From positions 5,697,501 to 5,761,500 of the forward strand of contig NZ_CP094975.1 of assembly GCF_023509015.1 (NCBI RefSeq): a stretch of DNA of 64,000 bases. The letters are read 5' to 3'. The notes under the pieces were generated by a model that saw nothing but the letters and a program-made list of their open reading frames with translations, ran no database searches and was not told where the DNA came from. This stretch comes from Pseudomonas abieticivorans. GTDB taxonomy: Bacteria; Pseudomonadota; Gammaproteobacteria; Pseudomonadales; Pseudomonadaceae. Position numbers and translations under genes: made by a program. Shown one piece after another: positions 26,390 through 36,044 of the stretch; position 1 is the first letter of the stretch; each line of letters begins with the position of its first letter.

Positions 26390-26450
26390 GCGCAGCTTAT
26401 CGCCACACAACCAATGCGTCTTGGCCGTGCACAGCACGGCTGGTTACAGT
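26386..26450 (+). promoter_or_regulatory. LysR-type operator and promoter of the SDR operon
   Basis: ATAAGCGCAGCTTAT (26386-26400) has perfect six-base arms and T-N11-A geometry. It is followed after 20 bp by TTGGCC (26421-26426), an 18-bp spacer and TACAGT (26445-26450). Both hexamers and both spacings are identical to those of the biotin carrier operon promoter, and CTTGGCCG is shared around the -35. Control by the LysR protein encoded at 20775 is inferred. Confidence 0.8.
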
Positions 26451-26481
26451 CCAGAACAGAAGCAGAATTGAGGAACACCCC

Positions 26482-27234
26482 ATGCCATTTTCCGATTATA
26501 AAACCGCGCTGGTGACCGGCGCCTCCTCGGGTATCGGTGCCGCCGTGGTCGAGCGCTTGTGCGCCGAGGGCGTGCAGGTGCACGCCCTGGCCCGCAGCGC
26601 CGACAAGCTGGCTGAATTGGCCGAGCGCACCGGCTGCATCGCCCACGCCGTCGACGTCACCGACCTTGCCGGGCTGACCGCGCTGTTCGAGCGCTACACC
26701 TTCGACATCCTGGTCAACAACGCCGGCGTCGACCGCCCCGGCTCCCTGCTCAAGGCCGATGCAGAAGGCATAGACCTGCTGGTAGACGTGAATATTCGCG
26801 CCGTGCTGCACCTGGCGCGCCTGGCCCTGCCGGGCATGATGGCGCGCGACTGTGGGCACATCGTCAACATCAGCTCCATTGCCGCCGCCTACAATTTCGG
26901 CGGCAACGCCACCTACCACGCGACCAAGGCTGCGGTCAGCATGCTGTCCAAGCAGCTGCGGGTCGACGCATTCGGCAAGCGCGTGCGGGTCACCGAGATT
27001 TGCCCGGGCCGGGTGGCCACCGACATCTTCGCCCATGTGCACGGTGACTCCGACGAAGTGCGCCAGCGCTTTATCGAAGGCTTCGAGTTGCCCGAGGCCA
27101 AGGACATCGCCAACGCCATTGCTTTCGCCATTGCCGCGCCGGTGTCGATGAACGTTGGCCACATGGAAATCACCCCTACGCTGCAAGTGCCGGGTGGGCT
27201 GCAAACCGCACGCCCCCAGGAGTATCAGGGCTGA
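26482..27234 (+). CDS. Short-chain dehydrogenase/reductase
   Basis: A 250-residue NAD(P)-dependent oxidoreductase of the classical SDR type: TGASSGIGAAV for the cofactor, NNAGVDRPG, the catalytic Ser near INISSIAA and YHATKAA for the Tyr/Lys pair. Overall similarity is to the YdfG-type 3-hydroxy acid dehydrogenases, although the substrate is unproven. The strong LysR-type promoter in front of it ties it to the carboxylase/Pxp pathway. A terminator-like hairpin lies between it and the ABC genes. Confidence 0.88.
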   Translation: MPFSDYKTALVTGASSGIGAAVVERLCAEGVQVHALARSADKLAELAERTGCIAHAVDVTDLAGLTALFERYTFDILVNNAGVDRPGSLLKADAEGIDLLVDVNIRAVLHLARLALPGMMARDCGHIVNISSIAAAYNFGGNATYHATKAAVSMLSKQLRVDAFGKRVRVTEICPGRVATDIFAHVHGDSDEVRQRFIEGFELPEAKDIANAIAFAIAAPVSMNVGHMEITPTLQVPGGLQTARPQEYQG

Positions 27235-27281
27235 GCCCCGCAGGCCTTAAAAGAACGGCCCAAGCCGTCATTGCCGCACCC

Positions 27282-27302
27282 GCGCCGGGTTCGCCCCGGC
27301 GC
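27282..27302 (+). terminator. Terminator-like hairpin between SDR and ABC transporter genes
   Basis: An eight-base-pair GC-rich stem GCGCCGGG-ttcgc-CCCGGCGC is followed by CTTGTTTCTG. The tail is only moderately T-rich, so partial termination that sets the ratio between the SDR and the transporter is as likely as a full stop. Confidence 0.55.
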
Positions 27303-27342
27303 CTTGTTTCTGCCCCAAGCCGCATGTCGATGGGAATTGACC

Positions 27343-28044
27343 ATGAAGCATGACTTCGATCTGGCCGCGATCCTCCAAGGCGAATACGCCGCGCTGATCC
27401 TCAAGGGCATAGAAATGACCCTGCAACTGGCGTTGTTCGCCTGGTGCCTGGCCATGGTGCTGGCGCTGTTGCTAGTGTCGGTCCGCCTGACGGGCAACAA
27501 GTACGCCGAACGCCTGGTGGCGGCCTACGTGTCGTACCACCGCAACGTGCCGACCCTGGTGCAACTGATGCTCTGGTACTTCGGCATCCCGACGCTGCTC
27601 AGCGACACCACGCAAATCTGGCTGGCCAACTACAGCACCGAATACCTGTTCGCGATCATCGCCCTGGGCCTGTGCCAGGCGGCGTACTTCAGCGAGGACA
27701 TCCGCAGCGGCCTGCGCGCCATCCCCAGCGGGCAAACCGAGGCGGCCCGCGCCCTGGGCCTGGGCTACGTGCGTTCGTTGCGCTACGTGATCCTGCCCCA
27801 GGGGGTGCGCAACTGCCTGCCCTCGCTGATCAACCACACCGTGCTGCTGTTCAAGAACACCAGCCTTGCCATGGCAATCGGCGTGGTGGAGCTGACCTAC
27901 GCCACCCGGGAAGTGGAGAACTACACCTTCCGCACGTTCGAATCGTACCTGGTGGCCACCCTGGTGTACCTGGCGATTTCGCTGCTGCTGATGGGCCTGG
28001 GTGCCCTGATCGCACGGCACTTCAGCAAAGCCACGGCGAGGTAG
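27343..28044 (+). CDS. Polar amino-acid ABC transporter permease 1 (HisQ/GlnP type)
   Basis: A 233-residue inner-membrane protein. ATG 27343 starts just before the first conserved stretch. It contains the HisMQ-type core (GIEMTLQLALFAW, RNVPTLVQLMLWYFGIP) and the EAA loop [25 protein letters not shown]. It pairs with the permease encoded 5 bp downstream to form the channel for a polar amino acid or analogue. Confidence 0.9.
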   Translation: MKHDFDLAAILQGEYAALILKGIEMTLQLALFAWCLAMVLALLLVSVRLTGNKYAERLVAAYVSYHRNVPTLVQLMLWYFGIPTLLSDTTQIWLANYSTEYLFAIIALGLCQAAYFSEDIRSGLRAIPSGQTEAARALGLGYVRSLRYVILPQGVRNCLPSLINHTVLLFKNTSLAMAIGVVELTYATREVENYTFRTFESYLVATLVYLAISLLLMGLGALIARHFSKATAR

Positions 28045-28049
28045 GCGCG

Positions 28050-28793
28050 ATGTTCGATTTTTTCACGATTGTGCGCGACAACTGGGCGCTGCTTCTCATC
28101 GGTCAGTACCCCCACGGGCCCTTGGGCGGGCTGGCCAACACGCTGATCCTGGCCGCGTTGGCGCTGATTCTGGCGTTCCCCCTGGGGATGCTGCTGGCGC
28201 TGGCGCGGGTGTCGCCGTGGCGCTGGCTACGTTACCCGGCCACGGTGTGGGTGTATGTGCTGCGCGGTATCCCGCTGCTGATGGTGATCTTCTGGACGTA
28301 CTTCCTGGTGCCACTGCTGATCGGCCACAACATCACCGGCTTCGCCACCATGCTCTGCACCCTGGTGGTGTACCAGAGCGCGTACCTGTGCGAGATCATT
28401 CGCGGCGGCATTCAGGCCTTGCCCAGCGGGCAGTATGAAGCTTCGCGGGCCTTGGGCCTTGGGTATGTGCGCAGCACGATCTGGGTGATCCTGCCCCAGG
28501 CGCTGTACAACGCCTTACCCAGCCTGATCAGCCAGTTCGTTTCGATCATCAAGGAAACCTCCCTGGGCTACGTGATCAACGTGCAGGAGGTCACCTTCGC
28601 GGCAAACCAGGTCAACAACCAGTTGCTGACCAAACCTTTCCAGGTGTTTTTCATCCTGGCGATTACCTACTACGTGCTGTGCTACGGCCTGACCCGCCTG
28701 GCGGGCGTGCTGGAAGCGCGTATTGCCCGCAAGCGCCAGGGTAGCAATGCCCAGGCAGCGCCGCAGGCTTGCCTGCTGACCAGCGATAACTGA
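28050..28793 (+). CDS. Polar amino-acid ABC transporter permease 2
   Basis: A 247-residue permease with about five membrane segments, a [17 protein letters not shown] stretch and the EAA loop [24 protein letters not shown]. It forms a heterodimer with the preceding permease. The C-terminus is a basic, Ala/Gln-rich cytoplasmic tail. Spacing to both neighbours (5 and 14 bp) indicates one transcript. Confidence 0.9.
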   Translation: MFDFFTIVRDNWALLLIGQYPHGPLGGLANTLILAALALILAFPLGMLLALARVSPWRWLRYPATVWVYVLRGIPLLMVIFWTYFLVPLLIGHNITGFATMLCTLVVYQSAYLCEIIRGGIQALPSGQYEASRALGLGYVRSTIWVILPQALYNALPSLISQFVSIIKETSLGYVINVQEVTFAANQVNNQLLTKPFQVFFILAITYYVLCYGLTRLAGVLEARIARKRQGSNAQAAPQACLLTSDN

Positions 28794-28807
28794 AGAGGGT
28801 TGCCTTC

Positions 28808-29545
<738 letters not shown>

Positions 29546-29574
29546 ATTCAACCTGATTGACCTGGAGTAGCCCC

Positions 29575-30408
29575 ATGCGTATGAAGCAATTGTTGGCGAT
29601 GATGGCGTTGGCCCCCTTGGCCGTCTCGGTGGCCCAGGCCGACCAGATGAGTGATGTGCTGGCGAAAAAAAGCTTGAGCTGCGGCGTCTACGCGGACGTG
29701 CCGCCGTTCTCCGCGCCCGACCCTAAAACCCGTGAGCTGGTGGGCATGGACGTGGACCTGTGCACGGCGTTGGCCAAGCACCTGGGCGTGGCCCTGGAAC
29801 TCAAGCCGATGTCGGTTGAGGCGCGTATCCCTGAGGTTAAGATGGGCCGTGTCGACGTGATCTTCGCCAATCTTGCCTACACCAAGAGCCGTGCGGAGCA
29901 GATCCAGTTCAGCGACCCTTACTACATTGCCAAGGAAACCCTGGTGGTGCGCGCGCCGAACGCCGACCAACCGCGCTCGTTCTTCAAGGACAAGAAAATC
30001 AGCTCGACCAAGGGCTCGACCTCCGAGCAATCGATCCGCATGGCCGACGCCACGCCGGTGACGTTCCAGGACACGGGTTCTGCCTACATGGCCCTGCAGC
30101 AGAACAAAGTGGTGGGGCTGGTGACCAACACCATGACCGCGATCAAACTGGTGGGCCAGGCGAAGGAGGGCGGCGTGGAGCTTGCCATCGCCAAGGAGCC
30201 AATGGCCCTGGAACCGATTGGCGCCGGCATGCGCCAGGGCGAACCGGCCTTTCTGGCCAAGGTCAATGAATCGCTGCGCGCCATGGACCAGGCCGGCGAA
30301 ATCGACGCCATCTGGAACCGCTGGATCGGCCCGGACACCGCCTACAAGATGGTGCGCGAAGACAAGGTGCAGAGCTTGAGCGAATTGAAATTCGACCCGT
30401 TGCCCTGA
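29575..30408 (+). CDS. Polar amino-acid ABC transporter periplasmic binding protein
   Basis: A 277-residue SBP_bac_3 protein; ATG 29575 follows CTGGAG. The signal peptide ends at VAQA. The mature protein contains GVYADVPPFSAPDPKTRELVGMDVDL and the family pattern FANLAYTKSRAEQIQFSDPYY, whose Arg and Asp normally hold the amino and carboxyl groups of an amino acid. Together with the linked 5-oxoprolinase-like genes it may bring in a lactam or acidic amino-acid derivative. It ends the cluster. Confidence 0.9.
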   Translation: MRMKQLLAMMALAPLAVSVAQADQMSDVLAKKSLSCGVYADVPPFSAPDPKTRELVGMDVDLCTALAKHLGVALELKPMSVEARIPEVKMGRVDVIFANLAYTKSRAEQIQFSDPYYIAKETLVVRAPNADQPRSFFKDKKISSTKGSTSEQSIRMADATPVTFQDTGSAYMALQQNKVVGLVTNTMTAIKLVGQAKEGGVELAIAKEPMALEPIGAGMRQGEPAFLAKVNESLRAMDQAGEIDAIWNRWIGPDTAYKMVREDKVQSLSELKFDPLP

Positions 30409-30467
30409 TGGGCTTAAGCATGGGCGGCCAACGCCGCTCGTTCATACCTGGGTGCGTTGCAATACCG

Positions 30468-30656
30468 GTAGGAGCGGATTCATCCGCGAAGCAGCCGACG
30501 TAATTTGCCTGACACACCGCGGTGCGCTTTTCGCGGATCAATCCGCTCCTACGGAAGGAACGCGATCGCCTGTAGGAGCGGATTCATCCGCGAAGCAGCC
30601 GACATAATTTGCCTGACACACCGCGGTGCGCTTTTCGCGGATCAATCCGCTCCTAC
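30468..30656. repeat. Two tandem REPIN units, 104-bp period
   Basis: Two nearly identical copies start at 30468 and 30572. Each has GTAGGAGCGGATTCATCCGC at the left, a linker with the GACACACCGCGGTGCGC centre, and the inverse TTCGCGGATCAATCCGCTCC at the right. The copies differ by a single base in the linker (gacgtaat/gacataat). They occupy the gap after the binding-protein gene; the rest of that gap up to 30854 shows no gene. Confidence 0.92.
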
Positions 30657-30854
30657 ATGCAAGCCCGGTCATGGCCCGCCTGTTGTCGCGCCCCCACCAC
30701 CGCGCGTAGAATTCGCGTTATCTGGATTCACCCCCAATACTCATAACAATCGCTGGCCGCAGGCTCCACTCAGGCAAACCCTGGGTGGGGCTTTCGTGCG
30801 TGGCGTTTTCGGGTGTGGGTTGTTTTTTTCACGATTTGGCGCGGGTTCTCATAC

Positions 30855-32048
30855 ATGGATGCATCCCAGGATGTTCACACCGGCAGTTGGTTGAGCGTGA
30901 TCGCGCTGGCCCTGGCGGCCTTTATTTTCAACACCACCGAATTCGTCCCCGTGGGCCTGCTGAGCTCCATCGGCGGCAGTTTCGACATGACCCCTGCGCA
31001 AGTCGGCCTGATGCTGACGATCTATGCCTGGGTGGTGTCCTTGATGTCGCTGCCGATGATGTTGATCACCCGCAACGTCGAGCGGCGGCGCTTGCTGATG
31101 TGTGTGTTCGGCGTGTTTATCGTAAGCCACGTGCTGTCCTGCGTGGCCAACAGTTTTGCCATGCTGATGGTCAGCCGTATCGGCATTGCCTTCTCTCACG
31201 CGGTGTTCTGGTCGATCACCGCGTCACTGGCCGTGCGCGTGGCGCCGGCGGGCAAAGAGGTGCAGGCCCTGGGGCTATTGGCGACGGGCACGTCCCTGGC
31301 CATGGTGCTGGGCATCCCGCTGGGCCGGGTGGTGGGTGAATTGCTGGGCTGGCGCATGACCTTCCTGAGCATTGCCGTGGCCGCAGGCGTGACCGTGCTG
31401 TGCCTGGCCAAGTCGCTGCCCTTGCTGCCCAGCCAGAACTCCGGTTCCCTGCAAAGCCTGCCTATGCTGTTCAAGCGGCCACCGTTGGTGGCCTGCTACG
31501 TGCTGACGGCGTTGGTGGTGACCGCGCAGTTCACCGCCTACAGCTACATCGAGCCGTTCTCGCAATCGGTCGCGCACCTGAGCAGCGAAATGACCACCTT
31601 GCTGCTATTGCTGTTCGGTGGCGCCGGTATCATTGGCTCGCTGGTGTTCAGCCTGTTCAATAATCGCTACCCGCGTGGTTTGCTGATTGCCTCCATCGGC
31701 TCGCTGGCGGTGTGCCTGTTGCTGCTGTTGCCACTGTCGTACAAGGCCGGTTACCTGGGCGCGCTGAGCGTGCTGTGGGGCGTGGCGATCATGTGCTTTG
31801 GCCTGATGCAACAAGCCAAGGTGCTGCAGCTGTCGCCCGACGCCACCGACGTGGCCATGGCCCTGCACTCGGGCATCTACAACATCGGCATCGGTGGCGG
31901 GGCACTGCTGGGCAGCGTGGTCAGCAGCCAGATCGGCGTGGCCAATGTTGGCATCGTCGGCGGCGTGCTGGCCGTGTTGGGCCTGGTGTTGTGTTGCGTG
32001 GCAGCACGCCGCTTTGGCAACCCCAAGGTGATTCACACCATCGGGTAG
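30855..32048 (+). CDS. sotB: Sugar/drug efflux MFS transporter, SotB-like
   Basis: About 397 residues and 12 TM segments. The N-terminal [20 protein letters not shown] is characteristic of the SotB/YdeA group, which exports arabinose and IPTG-like sugars. ATG 30855 (MDASQD) is preferred; an upstream in-frame ATG at 30813 would add 14 residues. Motif A is reduced, as is common in this group. Its end overlaps the convergent glutathione S-transferase gene by 16 bp. Confidence 0.87.
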   Translation: MDASQDVHTGSWLSVIALALAAFIFNTTEFVPVGLLSSIGGSFDMTPAQVGLMLTIYAWVVSLMSLPMMLITRNVERRRLLMCVFGVFIVSHVLSCVANSFAMLMVSRIGIAFSHAVFWSITASLAVRVAPAGKEVQALGLLATGTSLAMVLGIPLGRVVGELLGWRMTFLSIAVAAGVTVLCLAKSLPLLPSQNSGSLQSLPMLFKRPPLVACYVLTALVVTAQFTAYSYIEPFSQSVAHLSSEMTTLLLLLFGGAGIIGSLVFSLFNNRYPRGLLIASIGSLAVCLLLLLPLSYKAGYLGALSVLWGVAIMCFGLMQQAKVLQLSPDATDVAMALHSGIYNIGIGGGALLGSVVSSQIGVANVGIVGGVLAVLGLVLCCVAARRFGNPKVIHTIG

Positions 32049-32644
32049 CGCTTGAACAGGGCGGTGGCTTCCAGGCGGGCGGCGTGGGCGTGCAACGCTG
32101 GGAAGTCAGCCGGCTTGATCACGTCCGGCACCATCAGCAGCATGAACGACCAGGCCACGGCACTGGTGACCTCGGCCTGCCCCGGCACCTGGTCATCTGC
32201 CGGGGGCAGGGCGGCGATCTGCTGCTCAAGCGCCGCGCACGCCGCCAGCAACTGCCCGGTCACCCGCGCCACCCAGGGTTGGTGGCGTTTCTCTTCGGGC
32301 CGCAGGTTGTGCTCGTACACCAGTTGAATCGACTTTTCACACGCGGCCAGGGCCAGGCCCTCGGTGCGCAGTGCTTGCCCCAATGCACGCGCATCCTGGG
32401 GGCGGCGTTTGCCGGCCGGTGCGCTCAGGGTTTCGAAATAGTCCAGGATAAGCGCCGAATCCATCAGCACGGTGCCGTCATCCAGCACCAGGGTAGGGGC
32501 CTTAACCACCGGGTTGACCTGGGCGAAGGCGTCGAAGGTGCTGAACACCGACAGGGGGAAATGCTCGAAGGTGATGCCGTACAGGTCCAGCGACAGGGCG
32601 ACGCGGCGTACGTAGGGGGAGTCCAGCATGCCGTAGAGTTTCAT
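32033..32644 (-). CDS. Glutathione S-transferase-family protein
   Basis: A 203-residue protein with a thioredoxin-like N-terminal domain ([19 protein letters not shown], the SPYVRR stretch holding the presumed catalytic Ser/Tyr) and the cis-Pro motif APTLVLDDG followed by ALILDYFE. A helical C-terminal domain completes the fold. It likely conjugates or binds glutathione adducts; the substrate is unknown. Confidence 0.87.
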   Translation of the reverse strand: MKLYGMLDSPYVRRVALSLDLYGITFEHFPLSVFSTFDAFAQVNPVVKAPTLVLDDGTVLMDSALILDYFETLSAPAGKRRPQDARALGQALRTEGLALAACEKSIQLVYEHNLRPEEKRHQPWVARVTGQLLAACAALEQQIAALPPADDQVPGQAEVTSAVAWSFMLLMVPDVIKPADFPALHAHAARLEATALFKRYPMV

Positions 32645-32735
32645 TCAAACCTCCGTGTATTGAGTCAGGGTGCGTTCTGCACCCTAGCCAATGGTGGAGG
32701 GTTTGTCATGTGAATCAATGCTTGCCCCGGCCCCT

Positions 32736-32784
32736 TTCGCAAGCAAGCTTGCTCCCACGGTGTGGGAGCAAGCTTGCTTGCGAA
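32736..32784. repeat. Perfect inverted REP pair (AAGCTTGCTT core) between two leftward genes
   Basis: Arms of 23 bp (TTCGCAAGCAAGCTTGCTCC... and its exact inverse) are separated by three bases, giving a very stable hairpin. It lies just after the stop of the MFS gene read leftward and before the glutathione S-transferase gene, where it could act as an RNA stabiliser or terminator. Its core differs from those of the other REP families in the window. Confidence 0.9.
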
Positions 32785-32809
32785 GGCCGGCCTCAGATGC
32801 CATCGAGCC

Positions 32810-34018
32810 TCAAGCCAACTCGCGCGCACGCCCACGCTCATTGACCAGGAACGCCACCAGCGCCACCAGCGGTATCGCCACGCCGACCTTGACCACCAGC
32901 CCCCAGCCGCCCTGTTCATACAGGCTGCTGGCGATGGCCGAGCCGACCGCGCCGCCGATAAAAATGCTGGTCATGTACAGCGCATTCAGGCGCCCGCGGC
33001 TGGCCGGGTCCAGGCTGTAGATGGTGCGTTGGCCCAGCACCATGTTCATCTGCACGGCAAAGTCCAGCAGCACGCCGGTCAGGGCTAGGCCGATCACGCT
33101 GAACGCCGGGTGCACCAGGGCTGTGGTAAAGCTCAATGGCGCCAGCACCATGGCCACCAGGGAGGCGCGGCGGGTGTGCCCGGCATCCGCCAGCCGCCCG
33201 GCGATGGGCGCGGCGATGGCACCGATGGCACCCACCAGGGCAAAGATCGCGATCTGGCTCTGGCTCAGGCCGTGCTGGCGCGACAGCTCCAGTGGTACGG
33301 CGGTCCAGAACAGGCTGAAGGCGGCGAACATCAAGCCCTGGTAAAACGCCCGTTGGCGCAGCGCGCCGTAGCGGCTGAACAAAGTGCCCAGCGAGCGCAG
33401 CAATTGGCCGTAGCTGGCGCTGTGGTCCGGGGTGCGCGCCGGCACCGTGGCGGCCATCACCCACATGATCAACACCATGGCCACGGCGGCGGCGATGAAC
33501 ACCGCGCGCCAGCCCAGCCAGTCGGCGATCAGGCTCGACAGTGGCCGGGCCAGCAAGATACCCAGCAGCAAGCCGCCCATGATGCTGCCCACCACGCGGC
33601 CACGGGATTCTTCGCTGGCCAGGTGCGCGGCCAACGGGATCAGCATTTGCACCGACACCGAACTGAAACCGATCAGCAGCGACACCAGCAAAAAGGTCAG
33701 CGGCTCGTGGCTGATGGCCGCGCCCACCAGGCTCAGGGTCGCCAGTAAGGCGGTCGCCAGCATCAACTTGCGGTTTTCCACCAGGTCCGCCAATGGCACC
33801 AGGAAGAACAGGCCCAGGGCGTAGCCGACCTGGGTCAGGGACACGATCAGGCTGGCGCTGTGCGCCGACAGCCCGATGTCCGGGGCGATCAGCTCGATGA
33901 TCGGCTGTGCGTAATAGATGTTGGCGACGATGGCGCCGCAGCAAAAGGCAAACAGCGTCACCAGGGCGCGGCTCATGGTCGGGGCCTTGCTGTGCAACGG
34001 GTCGGTCAGACTGGTCAT
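32810..34018 (-). CDS. MFS transporter (12 TM, DHA1-like)
   Basis: A 402-residue integral membrane protein. An N-terminal ANIYYAQPIIELIAPDIGLS block, LVPLADLVENRKLM (motif A variant) and GRVVGSIMGGLLLGILLARPLSS (motif C-like) place it with the YjiJ/YnfM-type drug or metabolite exporters. It is divergent from the LysR gene at 34208 with a 189-bp spacer, so the LysR protein is a plausible regulator. Confidence 0.88.
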   Translation of the reverse strand: MTSLTDPLHSKAPTMSRALVTLFAFCCGAIVANIYYAQPIIELIAPDIGLSAHSASLIVSLTQVGYALGLFFLVPLADLVENRKLMLATALLATLSLVGAAISHEPLTFLLVSLLIGFSSVSVQMLIPLAAHLASEESRGRVVGSIMGGLLLGILLARPLSSLIADWLGWRAVFIAAAVAMVLIMWVMAATVPARTPDHSASYGQLLRSLGTLFSRYGALRQRAFYQGLMFAAFSLFWTAVPLELSRQHGLSQSQIAIFALVGAIGAIAAPIAGRLADAGHTRRASLVAMVLAPLSFTTALVHPAFSVIGLALTGVLLDFAVQMNMVLGQRTIYSLDPASRGRLNALYMTSIFIGGAVGSAIASSLYEQGGWGLVVKVGVAIPLVALVAFLVNERGRARELA

Positions 34019-34207
34019 GAAAGTCGTCTTGTGCAGTGGAACGGGATCGAGGTACCAAGGTTAAGGGCCTTGGACGCCCGGCACTAGTGTGCGCGTATCG
34101 ATAGTGGCTATGCCTGGCAGGAATGATAGGGCGCCACTGGCCAAGCACGGTACTTTAGGACTATGCTTTTATAACATTTTACTCTCTTGCTACCATGTGC
34201 GGCCCGA

Positions 34208-35122
34208 ATGAAAATTGATGATATCGATGCCTTCGTCGCGGTGATTCGTTGCCAGTCCATCAGCCAGGCAGCCCTTAGCTTGCAGCTCACCCAACCGGCG
34301 ATTACCCGGCGGGTGCAGAACTTCGAGCAGGCGTTGGGCGTGGAGCTGTTCGACCGCAACACCAAACCCCTCAAGCCCACGCTGATCGGCACCCAGGTGT
34401 ACGAGCAGTGCCGCACCATCCTGCGCGAAATGGACGCCCTGCGCGAACTGGTGGCCAGCGACGCGCCGCCCAGCGGCGTGTTGCGCCTGGGCGTGCCGCA
34501 AACCATCGGCGACGTGGTGCTGCTCGATGCCCTCAAACACCTGCGCCAACAGTACGCCGGGCTGCGCGCCCAGGTGTCGACCGGCTGGGGCAGCCACCTG
34601 GTCGGCAAGATCGAACGCGGCGAGCTGGACGCGGCCGCCGCGCTGTTCCCGGCCGGCAAGATCTTCCCCGACAACATCATCGGCGAGTCCATTGGCAAGA
34701 TGGAGTTGGTGGTGGTGTGTGCCAAGGCGCAGTTGCCGAAAAAACCCTGCAAGCTTGCCGACTGTTATGACAGCGGCTGGGTGCTCAACCCCGACGGTTG
34801 CGGGTTTCGCGCAGGGCTTGCGCGCACGCTCTCGGAGCAGGGCTTGCAACTGAAAGTGAACCTGGAAACCTTTGGCACCGAGCTGCAGCTGGGCCTGGTG
34901 GCCGAAGGCATGGGCCTGGGCCTGGTGCCCCGCGACTTGCTTGAGCGCAGCGCCCATCGCGAGCAACTGGCGGTGGTGCCGCTCAAGGATTTCAAGCCGG
35001 TGATGGACCTGTGGCTGATCTACCCGCGGTTTCTGGGCAACCTGCAGGGGCCGGTCGCGACCTTTGGCGAACTGGTGGCGCAATCGCTGAAAAAAAACTC
35101 GGGCGGCTGCGTAAGGTCATAA
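34208..35122 (+). CDS. LysR-family transcriptional regulator
   Basis: A 304-residue protein starting at ATG 34208. The HTH spans about residues 5-60 (DDIDAFVAVIRCQSISQAA; recognition helix near QLTQPAITRRV). The effector domain has no assignable ligand. It sits between the divergent MFS exporter and the aldolase/monooxygenase genes and could control either or both. The C-terminus is lysine-rich. Confidence 0.9.
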   Translation: MKIDDIDAFVAVIRCQSISQAALSLQLTQPAITRRVQNFEQALGVELFDRNTKPLKPTLIGTQVYEQCRTILREMDALRELVASDAPPSGVLRLGVPQTIGDVVLLDALKHLRQQYAGLRAQVSTGWGSHLVGKIERGELDAAAALFPAGKIFPDNIIGESIGKMELVVVCAKAQLPKKPCKLADCYDSGWVLNPDGCGFRAGLARTLSEQGLQLKVNLETFGTELQLGLVAEGMGLGLVPRDLLERSAHREQLAVVPLKDFKPVMDLWLIYPRFLGNLQGPVATFGELVAQSLKKNSGGCVRS

Positions 35123-35225
35123 AATAATTTGATGATTAGCTTAGATTAAAATGTGATTTTTAAATGTTGCTCCCGGGGCTTAGGCTGCCTGCACAGCCAC
35201 CATAGGCCCCACAGGGAGCAGTGCC

Positions 35226-36029
35226 ATGAGCAGCGTGTCAGCCTTACCCCTCAATACCAGCAGCAACACCTCGGTTCGCGAACGCGTCACGCCCCAGGAA
35301 TGGGAAGTACGCGTCAAACTTGCCGCTGCCTACCGCCTGGCTGCACAGCTGCGCTTCACCGACCATATCTACACGCACTTTTCGGCCCGCGTGCCCGGCC
35401 CTGAAGAGCACTTTTTGATCAACGCCTTCGGCCTGCTGTTCGACGAGATCAGCGCCTCCAACCTGGTCAAGGTTGACATCGACGGCACTATTGTCGATGA
35501 CCCCATCGGCCTTGGCATCAATTACGCAGGCTACGTGATCCACAGCGCCATCCACGGCGCGCGCCCGGACCTGCAAGCCGTGCTGCATACCCACACCCGC
35601 GACGGTATTGCCGTGTCGGCGCAAAAGGATGGCCTGCTGCCGATCTCCCAACACGCCATCGGGTTCTCTGGCCGCGTGGCTTACCACGGCTATGAGGGCG
35701 TGGCCCTGGACCTGGACGAGCGGGTGCGCCTGGTGGCGGACCTGGGCGACAAGAGCGTGATGATCTTGCGCAACCACGGCCTGTTGACCGGCGGCATCAG
35801 CGTTGAGCACGCCTTCCAGCAACTGCATGGCCTGGAGCGTGCCTGCACCATCCAGGTGGCGGCACAGGCCGCAGGCAATGCCGAGTTGGTCTACCCGCCC
35901 GCTGCGGTGATCGCCAAAGTGGAGCAACAGGCCAAGGCCCACGCCAGCGGCGATGGCCCCGGCGTGGCGCGGCACTGGAACGCGCTGATTCGTCAGCTGG
36001 AACGCACCGACACCGACTATAAACTCTGA
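35226..36029 (+). CDS. Class II aldolase/adducin-family protein
   Basis: A 267-residue protein. Metal ligands of the AraD/FucA fold are visible: HTHTRDG supplies two His and RNHG another. The N-terminal LAAAYRLAAQLRFTDHIYTHFSARVPG shows the usual substrate-phosphate or carboxylate region. Members cleave or epimerise sugar phosphates or decarboxylate. Here it is 15 bp upstream of a flavin monooxygenase gene, pointing to catabolism of a complex organic substrate. Confidence 0.87.
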   Translation: MSSVSALPLNTSSNTSVRERVTPQEWEVRVKLAAAYRLAAQLRFTDHIYTHFSARVPGPEEHFLINAFGLLFDEISASNLVKVDIDGTIVDDPIGLGINYAGYVIHSAIHGARPDLQAVLHTHTRDGIAVSAQKDGLLPISQHAIGFSGRVAYHGYEGVALDLDERVRLVADLGDKSVMILRNHGLLTGGISVEHAFQQLHGLERACTIQVAAQAAGNAELVYPPAAVIAKVEQQAKAHASGDGPGVARHWNALIRQLERTDTDYKL

Positions 36030-36044
36030 CTCCAGGAACACCCA

